Below, in pieces: positions 1-6,504 of a stretch of DNA of 14,151 bases (within the stretch, counting starts at the first letter, position 1; every line of letters starts with the position of its first letter). The stretch comes from an uncultured Oscillibacter sp. GTDB taxonomy: Bacteria > Bacillota_A > Clostridia > Oscillospirales > Oscillospiraceae. The notes under the pieces were generated by a model. It was not told where the DNA came from, did not search any database, and saw only the letters and a list, made by a program, of their open reading frames with translations. The stretch spans positions 1 through 14,151 of the forward strand of contig CATOKC010000089.1 in assembly GCA_951800675.1 (NCBI GenBank). Reading direction: 5' to 3'. The position numbers were made by a program, and so were the translations under genes.

Positions 1-46
1 AAAAAACCCGGGGCCCCCCCCCCACCGGGGGCCCCCGCCGCTTTTT
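1..46. terminator. GC-rich bidirectional intrinsic terminator
   Basis: A perfect 9-bp stem is formed by GGGGCCCCC (10-18) and GGGGGCCCC (27-35). Read leftward it is followed by GGG and TTTTTT (6-1), so it can end the leftward lipoprotein transcript that stops at 54. Read rightward it is followed by TTTTT at 42-46, so it may also stop transcripts coming from outside the window. It includes a run of ten C (14-23), so the exact length here could suffer sequencing error. Confidence 0.7.
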
Positions 47-53
47 ATTTCAT

Positions 54-923
54 TTACCCGGCGGTTTCTTCAAGGGCGTGACCTTCCAGCCCCAGAAGCG
101 CCCGGCCATGCTGTCCTAAGTGGGGCAGAAGGGTCTCATAGGGAAGCTGGAACACCTGGGACCCGGCAGCGTAGCACGCCAGCTCATAAGGGGAGAAGGC
201 CACAGTCATGCCCTCTTCGTTAAAACTGACGGCGTAACTGCTCCAGTCCGCCAGAATGTCCGCGTAGTCCGTCCAGAAAAACTCCTCCGGCGCCAAGTCG
301 TTTTCCAGGGCCGTTTCCTCCGCTTGGAGTACCAGCTCTGCCGTCACGGCCTCCTTGAGCTTGCCGTCCTCATCCAAAAGGGCCGGGTCAAAGAAGGTTC
401 CGCCGTTCAGGTCGAAGTTCCAGCTCATGAGGATGCTGTTGGGGTGGGCGCCGCCGGTGTAGGTGTAGTATACGCCGCAGACGCTGACCAGGGCTTCCGT
501 CCGGTAGACGGTGCAGCTCAAATCATCGGTATAGGGCACCGGGGCCAAGCCGGATTCATTTCGGAAGGCCCGATCATCCCGCGCGGCCTCCGCCAGGGTC
601 TGGGGGTTGGCCTTCCATTGGGCGAAGCGGGCGTTGAAGGTCTCCGCCGCCGCCAGGGCCCGGGCCTGTTCCTCTGTGGTGGCGGCCTCCAGCTCGCTTC
701 CGTCCGCCGCCAGGGCCTTCATCACCGGCAGCGCGTAGGAGCACTCCGCCAGCGCCGCGCCATCCTCGTCCCGGACGGTTTCCTCGTACTCCTCCAGCTC
801 TACCGAGAGGGAGACGGTTTCGTCGGGGAGGTCCGGCAGGGCGTTTTTCACATTGGTCAGCGTCTCTCCGGCGCAGCCCACCAGGGAGCTCAGCATCAGC
901 AGCAGGGCGATCATGGCACTCAT
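54..923 (-). CDS. DUF3298/RsiV-like secreted lipoprotein
   Basis: Predicted 289-aa exported lipoprotein. A short hydrophobic signal (residues 3-15) leads into a lipobox L-V-G-C with Cys17, so it should be anchored on the outer face of the membrane. Residues 155-162 (YTGGAHPN) are the hallmark of the DUF4163/DUF3298 module found in RsiV and PdaC-type proteins. The C-terminal part (about 180-270) carries the expected F-S-P-Y-E and QLPYETL segments of DUF3298. The exact role is unknown: RsiV binds lysozyme and restrains a sigma factor, but no sigma-factor gene or N-terminal anti-sigma helix is present, so that role is not implied. The start is set by AGGAGG eight bases upstream. It lies 17 bp after tmcAL and is probably co-transcribed with it. 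Odd point: the signal peptide lacks the usual N-terminal Lys/Arg. Confidence 0.8.
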   Translation of the reverse strand: MSAMIALLLMLSSLVGCAGETLTNVKNALPDLPDETVSLSVELEEYEETVRDEDGAALAECSYALPVMKALAADGSELEAATTEEQARALAAAETFNARFAQWKANPQTLAEAARDDRAFRNESGLAPVPYTDDLSCTVYRTEALVSVCGVYYTYTGGAHPNSILMSWNFDLNGGTFFDPALLDEDGKLKEAVTAELVLQAEETALENDLAPEEFFWTDYADILADWSSYAVSFNEEGMTVAFSPYELACYAAGSQVFQLPYETLLPHLGQHGRALLGLEGHALEETAG

Positions 924-940
924 AGGGGTTCCTCCTTTGT

Positions 941-2146
941 TCAGCCCGCCCCCTCCCGGACAATCACCGGCCCTCTCCTCCGTTCGTCGGGGATGGCGGC
1001 GGGCTTGGGACAGGCCAGGGCGTAGAGGCGGTCCGCCCGGGCCTCCAGATCAAAGAGGCGCTGGGCCTCGGGCCCCAGGCGGCGGACGGCGGCGGGCTTG
1101 GTCAAAACCGGCAGGGCGGCGGCTTTCCGCATCCCGGCCAGCAGGGCCCGTCCCCGCGCGTTGGCCGCCAGAACCCGCAGATAGGCGGGCCTTTCCGGCG
1201 GCGCGGGGGGCAGCCCCAAATAGGCCCGGAACACCATCCGGCGAAGCCGGGCCAGGGGGTAGCGTTTGGTTTTCACAGCCTCCAGCAGCCCCGCCAGGGA
1301 CCCGGCGGACCGGCTGGAGGAAACAAAGCGGCGGTACAGGCCCTCGTTCCCCTGGTCCAGGGCGGCCCAGTCCGCCTCCTCCAGGAAGCGCAGCCGGGCA
1401 AGAATCGCCCGCTCGCAGTGGGCGAGGGACGCGGGGGCGCGGCCTGCGGCCTGTTCCTCCCGATAGGCCTCCGCCATGGCGGGGGCGCAGAGGCCCAGGG
1501 CGGTTTCCTCCTCCCGGCGCAGAAGCCCCCGGATGGCGGAGGCGGAGACAAAGCCGTTTCCAAGGGTCTCGCTGTCATGGGCCGCCCCCCGGCGGGGGAT
1601 GGCGATGGGCCGAATCCCGCTGCCCCGGAGGGCCTTGCAGTACTCCACGCCCAGGGTGTCGTTGGGCCGGGCCAGGACCGCCGCGTCCTCTTTCGGTAAT
1701 AGGGCCGCCAGGGCCCGCTGACGGGCGGCGGGGAAGCTGTCGCCCTGTTTCAGCTCCTCCCGGAGTTTTTCAGAAAACGCCTGGGAGCGCAGGGCCTCCG
1801 CGCAGCGAACCAGGGGCGCGGAGGCCCCGCCCTCGCTGCCGAAAACCAGATGGGTGACCATCCCGGTGGCTTTTAAAATCTCCACGGCGCCGCTGGCAAA
1901 GCCCTCCGCCGAGCTGAGGGCCCAGGGAACCGGCAGCTCCAGCACCAGGTCCGCCCCGCTTCGGACGGCGGCGGCGGCCCGGGCGGCTTTGTCCACAATG
2001 GCAAAGTCTCCCCGCTGGACATAGTTTCCACTCATGACGCAGAGGATTCCCGTCTCCGGCCCCAAAAGGCGGCGGGCCTCCGCCATCAGGTGGACGTGGC
2101 CCATGTGAAGGGGATTGTACTCTGTAATGATACCAGCGGCGGTCAT
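941..2146 (-). CDS. tmcAL: tRNA(Met) cytidine acetate ligase (TmcAL/YlbM)
   Basis: 401-aa member of the TmcAL (formerly YlbM, DUF795) family. The family uses ATP and free acetate to form acetyl-AMP and transfers acetyl to the wobble cytidine (C34) of elongator tRNA-Met, giving ac4C. The N-terminus shows the nucleotidyltransferase fold: GIITEYNPLHMGH (5-17) with HxGH at 14-17, MSGNYVQRG (38-46), PNDTLGVEY (161-169) and SASAIR (201-206). The length is close to the roughly 400 residues usual for the family, so it is complete. GGGGGA stands just before the ATG. It is divergent from ackA and probably leads a two-gene unit with the lipoprotein downstream. I see no convincing -35/-10 pair for it in the 190-bp gap. 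Confidence 0.93.
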   Translation of the reverse strand: MTAAGIITEYNPLHMGHVHLMAEARRLLGPETGILCVMSGNYVQRGDFAIVDKAARAAAAVRSGADLVLELPVPWALSSAEGFASGAVEILKATGMVTHLVFGSEGGASAPLVRCAEALRSQAFSEKLREELKQGDSFPAARQRALAALLPKEDAAVLARPNDTLGVEYCKALRGSGIRPIAIPRRGAAHDSETLGNGFVSASAIRGLLRREEETALGLCAPAMAEAYREEQAAGRAPASLAHCERAILARLRFLEEADWAALDQGNEGLYRRFVSSSRSAGSLAGLLEAVKTKRYPLARLRRMVFRAYLGLPPAPPERPAYLRVLAANARGRALLAGMRKAAALPVLTKPAAVRRLGPEAQRLFDLEARADRLYALACPKPAAIPDERRRGPVIVREGAG

Positions 2147-2199
2147 AAAATTCCCCCTTGAAGTGGTGACAAAAAAGTGACAGTTTGGTAAAAAAGCGG

Positions 2200-2227
2200 T
2201 TGTAACTCCCGGAAAGTCTGGTATAAT
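2200..2227 (+). promoter_or_regulatory. ackA promoter (extended -10)
   Basis: TTGTAA (2200-2205), a 16-bp spacer, then TATAAT (2222-2227) preceded by TGG, an extended -10. The start of transcription should be near 2234, giving a leader of about 105 nt before ackA. Confidence 0.75.
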
Positions 2228-2239
2228 GGAGTTAGAGAA

Positions 2240-2270
2240 CAGGGAAAGCGGGACCTTCCGCCCTTCCCTG
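2240..2270 (+). other. stem-loop in the ackA 5'UTR
   Basis: CAGGGAA (2240-2246) pairs with TTCCCTG (2264-2270), and inside it GCGG (2248-2251) pairs with CCGC (2258-2261) around a 6-nt loop. It begins just after the predicted transcription start. It lacks a T-tract, so it is not a terminator. A 5' stem of this type could protect the mRNA from 5'-end decay, which is inference. Confidence 0.55.
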
Positions 2271-2337
2271 CCGCTCTATATTATATGAAATTCGGGAATC
2301 CCGCAAGGGCTTCCCCAAAAAAGAGGAGACGGTCATC

Positions 2338-3534
2338 ATGAACATTCTGGTCATCAATGCGGGGAGTTCCTCCCTGAAGTATCAGCTTTTGGACCCCGAG
2401 AGCGGCGTTCTGCTGGCCAAGGGCCTGTGCGAGCGCATTGGCATTGACGGCAAATTCACCTACAAGGCCGAGGGGAAAAAGACCCTGGACGCCATCGACA
2501 TTCCCATGCCTACCCATTCCGAGGCTATCCAGGCCGTGCTGGACGCGGTGGCGGACAAGGACAACGGCGTGATTTCCTCCATGAGCGAAATTGGCGCGGT
2601 GGGACACCGGGTGGTCCACGGCGGAGAGGCATTCAACCAGTCTGTGCTGATTGACGACGCGGTGCTGGGGGCCATTGAGGCCTGCATCCCCCTGGCTCCC
2701 CTCCACAACCCCGCCAACCTGACGGGCATCCGGGCCTGCCAGAAGGTGATGCCCGGCGTGCCCATGGTGGCTGTGTTTGACACCGCCTTCCACCAGACCA
2801 TGCCCGCCCAGGCATATATGTACGCCCTGCCCTACGCTTGGTATGAAGAGGACAAGGTTCGGCGGTACGGCTTCCACGGCACCAGCCACAAGTACGTGGC
2901 GGGCCGGGCCGCCGCTATGCTTGGTAAGAAGCCCGAAGAGGTCAAGCTGATCTCCTGCCACCTGGGCAACGGCTCCTCCATCACGGCGGTGGACGGCGGC
3001 AAGAGCGTGGACACCTCCATGGGCTTCACCCCTCTGGCGGGCGTGCCCATGGGCACCCGGTCCGGCGACCTGGACGCGGGCATCCTCCAGTACGAGATGA
3101 ACAAGCGGGGAATGGGCATTGACGAAATGCTGAATGTCCTGAATAAAAAGTCCGGCGTAGAGGGCCTGAGCTGCGTCAGCTCCGACTTCCGGGACCTGGA
3201 GAACGCCGCCGGAAAGGGCGACCAGAAGGCGGCCCTGGCCCAGCAGAAGTTTGCCTATGAGGTGAAAAAGTATGTGGGCGCTTACGCCGCCGCCATGGGC
3301 GGCGTGGACGCGGTGATCTTCACCGCTGGCGTGGGCGAAAACGACAAGGCCATCCGGGCCATGGTCTGCCAGGGCCTGGAGTACATGGGCGTGAAGCTGG
3401 ACGCGGAGGCGAACAACGTCCGGGGGAAGGAGACCGTCCTCTCCACGCCCGACTCCAAGGTGAAGGTGCTGCTGATCCCCACCAACGAAGAGCTTATGAT
3501 CGCCATGGATACGGCGGAAATCGTGAAGAAGTAA
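2338..3534 (+). CDS. ackA: acetate kinase
   Basis: 398-aa cytosolic acetate kinase, which interconverts acetyl-phosphate plus ADP and acetate plus ATP. This is the ATP-yielding step of fermentative acetate formation. The whole family signature is present: NAGSSSLKY (7-15), GHRVVHGGE (89-97), RRYGFHGTSHKYV (175-187), CHLGNGSS (207-214) and GVPMGTRSGDLD (235-246). The residues known from the Methanosarcina enzyme fall at the same numbers: Asn7, Arg91, His123, Asp148, His180, Arg241 and Glu384. RBS GAGGAG (2323-2328) lies 9 bases before ATG. It is monocistronic between its own promoter and terminator. The usual partner pta is not in the window. Confidence 0.98.
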   Translation: MNILVINAGSSSLKYQLLDPESGVLLAKGLCERIGIDGKFTYKAEGKKTLDAIDIPMPTHSEAIQAVLDAVADKDNGVISSMSEIGAVGHRVVHGGEAFNQSVLIDDAVLGAIEACIPLAPLHNPANLTGIRACQKVMPGVPMVAVFDTAFHQTMPAQAYMYALPYAWYEEDKVRRYGFHGTSHKYVAGRAAAMLGKKPEEVKLISCHLGNGSSITAVDGGKSVDTSMGFTPLAGVPMGTRSGDLDAGILQYEMNKRGMGIDEMLNVLNKKSGVEGLSCVSSDFRDLENAAGKGDQKAALAQQKFAYEVKKYVGAYAAAMGGVDAVIFTAGVGENDKAIRAMVCQGLEYMGVKLDAEANNVRGKETVLSTPDSKVKVLLIPTNEELMIAMDTAEIVKK

Positions 3535-3545
3535 TTAGCGGAAAA

Positions 3546-3580
3546 AGGGCCGGGGTGTTGATCACTCCGGCTCTTTTCCT
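3546..3580. terminator. bidirectional terminator after ackA
   Basis: A 12-bp stem (3546-3557 with 3563-3574, two G-T pairs) around the loop TTGAT. Rightward it is followed by TTTTCCTTT, leftward by TTTTT. It is placed to end ackA from the left and the DUF421/DUF4363 transcript from the right, about 100 bp past that gene's stop. Confidence 0.85.
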
Positions 3581-3671
3581 TTGGCGCGGGACCTGACGGG
3601 AGCGGGGGCTTCCGGGTGCTGCCCGATGAGCTTTTCCATGCGGGCCAGGGGGAAAAGGCAAGCAGGGCGGT

Positions 3672-4055
3672 CTACAGCACGTTTTTCACGCTGAACTCCT
3701 CCATCTCCGCCAGCAGCCGCAGCTGGTCCCGGAGGTCCGCCAGCTCCGCCCGGAGCTCGCTGTCCTCCTTGCTCCGCGCAAAGGCCAGGGCCCGGTGGTA
3801 CATGGCCTCCGCGGCGTCCACGGCGTCGTGGTTCGTGACAATATGGAGATACGTCTGCCGCTTCGACCACTCGTCATAGCCCTCCCGGATGGCGGCGTCG
3901 GCCTCCTCCCAGTCTCCGGCCAGAGCCAGACGCTCCGCCTCCTCCAGCTGGGCCCGCCAGCGGGCGGTAGAGCGTGTCATGGACGCGCTGTTCCAGAGGC
4001 AGAAGGCCAGAATACCCGCCAGCAGGGCGGCGGGAAGCCACAGGCCCTTTTTCAT
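3672..4055 (-). CDS. DUF4363-type small membrane-anchored protein
   Basis: 127-aa protein with one N-terminal membrane segment (about residues 5-22). The rest is helical, acidic and coiled-coil-like, rich in Glu, Ala and Arg. Size, layout and position directly after a DUF421 gene match the DUF4363 family, which in Clostridia is a common neighbour of DUF421. The function is unknown. The start ATG overlaps the upstream stop as ATGA and has GGAGGG seven bases upstream, so translation is probably coupled to DUF421. A longer in-frame start exists at 4166, but it would lie inside the DUF421 gene and gives an unlikely Gly/Arg-rich leader before the membrane segment. Confidence 0.8.
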   Translation of the reverse strand: MKKGLWLPAALLAGILAFCLWNSASMTRSTARWRAQLEEAERLALAGDWEEADAAIREGYDEWSKRQTYLHIVTNHDAVDAAEAMYHRALAFARSKEDSELRAELADLRDQLRLLAEMEEFSVKNVL

Positions 4056-4735
4056 GTCCGTCCCTCCTTTTTCACGCAGCGCACCGCGCCCCCCTCGTCC
4101 ACCGTCAGCAAAAACGCCTCCCGGTGGGAGGACAGCCCCTGGCTTCGAAGAGCCTCTTGAAGCCAACTCTCGTCCAGGCCCCGGGTCTCCAGATTCCGCC
4201 GGAGAAGTCGACCGTCGTTGACCAGGACTACCGGAAGGGTGGCCTCCTCCCGGGTCTCCAGGCCCAGCTCCTCCGCCGTGGGGGGCTGGTTTCTGGCCCA
4301 GGGGAGGACGGAGAGACGGCCGGAGTTTTCCAGCACGGCATATTTAACCTCCTCCACGCTGGTGATGCCCTGGCCCCGGAGCTCCTCCAGCAGCTCATCC
4401 AGGGTATAGCGGTTTTTCCGCATGACGTCCTGTTGGAGGACCCCTTCCCGGATGAGGATGGAGGGCGCGCCGCAGGCCAGGCGGCGGAAGCGGAGGCTGG
4501 TGAGGGACAGCTGGCTCAGCAGCATGGACAGGGCCAGAAGGGTTAAAATAGGGATGACCCCCGCCAGTAGAGGGATGCCGAAGTCCTGCATGGGCACGGT
4601 GGCCAGGTCTGAGATCATCATGGTCAGCACCAGCTCGCCGGGCTCCAGTTCCCCAATCTGCCGCTTGCCCATGAGGCGGAGGCCGGTCATGATGAGAAAA
4701 TAGAGGATGACGGTGCGGGCAAAGGCGGTCATCAT
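4052..4735 (-). CDS. DUF421 (YetF/YcaP-like) membrane protein
   Basis: 227-aa member of the DUF421 family. The N-terminal third holds three hydrophobic segments (about residues 5-20, 33-48 and 53-77), with the family pattern GKRQIGELEPGELV (23-36) between the first two. The rest is a soluble domain, with GAPSILIREG and then a helix-rich part ending in SVEEVKYAVLE, as in YetF. YetF-like proteins of Bacillus are tied to spore or membrane biology, but no biochemical activity is firmly established. Two adjacent ATG codons exist (4735 and 4732). I chose the first, with AGGAGG eight bases before it. A possible -10 (TATAAA on the minus strand) lies just upstream near 4765, without a clear -35. Confidence 0.88.
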   Translation of the reverse strand: MMTAFARTVILYFLIMTGLRLMGKRQIGELEPGELVLTMMISDLATVPMQDFGIPLLAGVIPILTLLALSMLLSQLSLTSLRFRRLACGAPSILIREGVLQQDVMRKNRYTLDELLEELRGQGITSVEEVKYAVLENSGRLSVLPWARNQPPTAEELGLETREEATLPVVLVNDGRLLRRNLETRGLDESWLQEALRSQGLSSHREAFLLTVDEGGAVRCVKKEGRT

Positions 4736-4811
4736 AGGCGCTTCCTCCTGTGGAGATGGTTTTTATAGGAGTATCTGCCGTTTGGAGACCGGATATTCTT
4801 ATCAAAATTTT

Positions 4812-4846
4812 CAAGCCCCCGAAAGCGTTTCGGGGGCCAAGGCTTG
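4812..4846. other. hairpin upstream of the DUF421 gene
   Basis: CCCCCGAAA (4816-4824) pairs perfectly with TTTCGGGGG (4828-4836) around GCG. An outer stem CAAGCC (4812-4817) with GGCTTG (4841-4846) can form as an alternative. Read leftward it is followed by CTTGAAAATTTT, a weak U-tract, so an attenuator or weak terminator before DUF421 is possible. It is separate from the larger palindrome at 4919-5083. Confidence 0.5.
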
Positions 4847-4918
4847 TACTGATACGGAAACATAAATGCAGGCAGATTGTCTCCGCCTCCTTTTTTCTCG
4901 TTATTCCTGGGAACCGCT

Positions 4919-5083
4919 CTAGAGCTTGTTTGAAAATTGTCAACACGCCCAAACAGCGGGCCTTTTTCTGCCATACATCGTTAAATTTTCTTGCCATCCG
5001 TCAGGATGCCCGCGAAAATGTGCCTTGTCCGGCAAAAAAATCCTCGCTGTTGGGCATATCGCTAATTATTAAACAAGCCCTAG
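4919..5083. repeat. 165-bp imperfect palindrome, MITE-like element
   Basis: The ends are CTAGAGCTTGTTT (from 4919) and, on the other strand, CTAGGGCTTGTTT (from 5083). The match continues inward for about 80 bp per arm: both arms share AATT, then GCCC, AACAGCG, a T-rich stretch, TGCC, ATTTTC and ATCC, with roughly 70% or more identity by eye and one 1-bp gap. The centre is a small hairpin, CCATCC-GTCA-GGATG (4995-5005). It has no long ORF with a start signal and is more AT-rich than its neighbours. A non-autonomous transposable element is the best reading. A transcribed long hairpin RNA is the alternative. No clear target-site duplication is visible. Confidence 0.7.
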
Positions 5084-5166
5084 TAAAAAATAGCCCCTCG
5101 ATTTTGCCAGCTCCAAAATGATACCTGAGACTTACGGCTCTCAACAGGGACTGCGCGGATTCCCGC

Positions 5167-5195
5167 TTGTGTTTTTCGGGCGGGCGTGCTAAAAT
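5167..5195 (+). promoter_or_regulatory. promoter of the 221-aa gene
   Basis: TTGTGT (5167-5172), a 17-bp spacer and TAAAAT (5190-5195) preceded by TGC, an extended -10. Transcription would begin near 5202, about 40 bp before the start codon. Confidence 0.65.
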
Positions 5196-5240
5196 GGGCA
5201 CATTCTGACGAAACGCGCCCCCGGGCGCGAGGAGGTCCAC

Positions 5241-5906
5241 ATGTTGCCCACCACACGCCTAAAAAATCTCTACGCCGGGCCCCTGCCGCCTATGGCGCTG
5301 ACGGACTATGAGTCCATGAGCAAGTTCTTAAACCAGGGGGCCCAGCGGTGCAAGGTCTCCGGGCGGAACTTCGATCTGTTCCTGGATTGGATCATCCACG
5401 CCCTGACCATGAGCCTCACCTCCGACAGCGCGTCCCGGATTTTTCTGCCCAAGACCAAGACGGGACCCTTTGTGCTGGATGATCTAATCCCCATTTCCAG
5501 CCTTCCTCCGGCGGGGGAGAAGCGGGTTAAGCTCAATGAGTGCGGCCTCATTGCTCCGGTATGGAACAATGGAAGCCTGGAGTCGGCCCTGGAATCCTTA
5601 TACGACAGCGGCTTTGCCAGCTTGGACGTGGAACAGCCCTTCGGCGGGGCCTATTTCCCGGAATTCCGCCTGGCGGTGATCGACTCCCCGTCGGACGTGG
5701 ATATCCCCAACGTGCTGCGGGTGTGGAGCCGGGGCAGCGTTCGCCTCCCCGTTTACTCCTTGAAGGAGCTGGAGCCTCTGCTGAATACCGACGGGGAGAC
5801 ATGGTTTCTCCAATATGAGGGAATCGAGCGGGAGGAGCCCGTACAGGACCCCCGGATGGCGGCTTTGTACAACTGCGGCCTACGCCGCTACTGCGGCAGG
5901 AGATAG
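5241..5906 (+). CDS. uncharacterised 221-aa cytosolic protein
   Basis: I do not recognise this family. It is real by its signals: GAGGAGG ends six bases before ATG, a good promoter sits upstream, and codon choice resembles the neighbouring genes. The product has no signal peptide or membrane segment. Residues 1-60 look helical (SMSKFLNQGAQRC, then DLFLDWIIHALTM). Residues 65-215 alternate short hydrophobic strands and turns, with a Pro-rich stretch and aromatic motifs such as VWSRGSVRLPVYS and TWFLQYEGIE. It ends in a basic, Cys-containing tail (CGLRRYCGRR). No catalytic motif stands out. It stands alone, convergent with the 61-aa ORF, beside a likely mobile palindrome, and may be a lineage-specific gene. 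Confidence 0.8.
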   Translation: MLPTTRLKNLYAGPLPPMALTDYESMSKFLNQGAQRCKVSGRNFDLFLDWIIHALTMSLTSDSASRIFLPKTKTGPFVLDDLIPISSLPPAGEKRVKLNECGLIAPVWNNGSLESALESLYDSGFASLDVEQPFGGAYFPEFRLAVIDSPSDVDIPNVLRVWSRGSVRLPVYSLKELEPLLNTDGETWFLQYEGIEREEPVQDPRMAALYNCGLRRYCGRR

Positions 5907-5944
5907 GCGAAGAGGCCCTGCCGTCTCTTGGCGCGAAATGGAAT

Positions 5945-5961
5945 GCGGACCGCGGGTCCGC
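5945..5961. other. short perfect hairpin between convergent genes
   Basis: GCGGACC (5945-5951) and GGTCCGC (5955-5961) form a 7-bp stem with a GCG loop, between the stop of the 221-aa gene and that of the 61-aa gene. No T-tract follows on either strand, so it is not a standard intrinsic terminator. Confidence 0.45.
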
Positions 5962-5997
5962 CTGATACCTTCTCCCCTGGGCGGATACAGAGGGGCC

Positions 5998-6183
5998 TTA
6001 TAGCCGCCCCTCCAGGAACCGCTCAATTTTAAGGGTGATTTCCTCCAGCTCCCTCCGCAGCGCCTCCTGGGTCTCCGTGTCCCGGAGCTGAACGGCCAGC
6101 AGCATCCGCATGTTCAAAGACTGCCGCTCTTCCAGTAAGCTGTTCAGCGTAACGCTGTGGTGTGACAATAGGTCCTTTTCCAT
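5998..6183 (-). CDS. small coiled-coil protein, 61 aa, unknown
   Basis: Short ORF whose start is fixed by AGGAGGAG ending a few bases before ATG (6183). The product is almost all helix with heptad-like spacing of Leu (LNSLLEERQSLNMRMLLAVQL, then ALRRELEEITLKIERFLEG), so it is likely a two-helix coiled coil. No family is recognised. It lacks the SQELD motif of Spo0E-type phosphatases, which have similar size. It is convergent with the 221-aa gene. A TATAAT (minus strand, 6226-6221) upstream could be its -10, but no good -35 is seen. Confidence 0.6.
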   Translation of the reverse strand: MEKDLLSHHSVTLNSLLEERQSLNMRMLLAVQLRDTETQEALRRELEEITLKIERFLEGRL

Positions 6184-6258
6184 GGGGTTCTCCTCCTGCG
6201 GGGTGATCTTATGCGGAGTGATTATATGGGAAAAAACTGAAAGAATTCTGAAATGCAG

Positions 6259-6283
6259 GGACGGCCTCCGGGCCGCCTTTTTT
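6259..6283 (+). terminator. rightward intrinsic terminator
   Basis: CGGCC (6262-6266) and GGCCG (6271-6275) pair around TCCG, extended by G6260-C6277, and are followed at once by TTTTTT (6278-6283). It only works rightward, yet the nearest rightward gene ends at 5906. A transcript of that gene would therefore run antisense through the 61-aa gene before stopping here. Confidence 0.6.
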
Positions 6284-6296
6284 ATAGTCGGCGCAG

Positions 6297-6402
6297 TTGA
6301 AAAGAATCCCATGAATTCTTTTCAATGAACCGCCGCTGGAGTGGCGGTTTGAGCCGCAAAGCGGCTGCCTGCGCATGGCTTCATAAGAAACGCAACTGCG
6401 TT
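6297..6402. repeat. array of four consecutive hairpins
   Basis: Four short perfect stems follow one another: TTGAAAAGAAT (6297-6307)/ATTCTTTTCAA (6315-6325); AACCGCC (6328-6334)/GGCGGTT (6343-6349); AGCCGC (6352-6357)/GCGGCT (6361-6366); AACGC (6389-6393)/GCGTT (6398-6402). The first three have only a few bases between them, the fourth follows after 22. No ORF with a start signal covers them. They fill the gap between the rightward terminator at 6259 and the rnj terminator. They may be a structured RNA or an interspersed repeat. The strand is undetermined. Confidence 0.6.
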
Positions 6403-6425
6403 GACGATATCCCTGAAAATGGGGG

Positions 6426-6465
6426 AAAAACAGGGGCGGGAGCATCGCTTGGATGTTCCCGCCCC
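6426..6465 (-). terminator. rnj intrinsic terminator
   Basis: On the minus strand a perfect 9-bp stem GGGGCGGGA/TCCCGCCCC (6465-6457 with 6441-6433), with further CATC/GATG pairing in its loop, is followed by TG and TTTTT (6430-6426). It ends the leftward RNase J transcript 40 bp after the stop codon. Confidence 0.9.
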
Positions 6466-6504
6466 TTGAGGCGTTTTGCAATTCGAAAGGGCTTGCCGCT
6501 TCCC

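Noticed and set aside
120..1025. 301-aa rightward open frame
   Set aside because: Mirror of the lipoprotein and tmcAL genes in GC-rich DNA; no RBS, low-complexity Gly/Arg-rich product.
853..1857. 334-aa rightward open frame
   Set aside because: Pro/Gly/Arg-rich antisense shadow of tmcAL, without family features.
3564..3641. Short leftward ORF after the DUF4363 gene
   Set aside because: About 25 codons, no RBS, runs into the terminator stem.
4750..5121. 123-aa rightward open frame over the palindrome
   Set aside because: Runs through the inverted repeat and both hairpins, lacks an RBS and resembles no protein.
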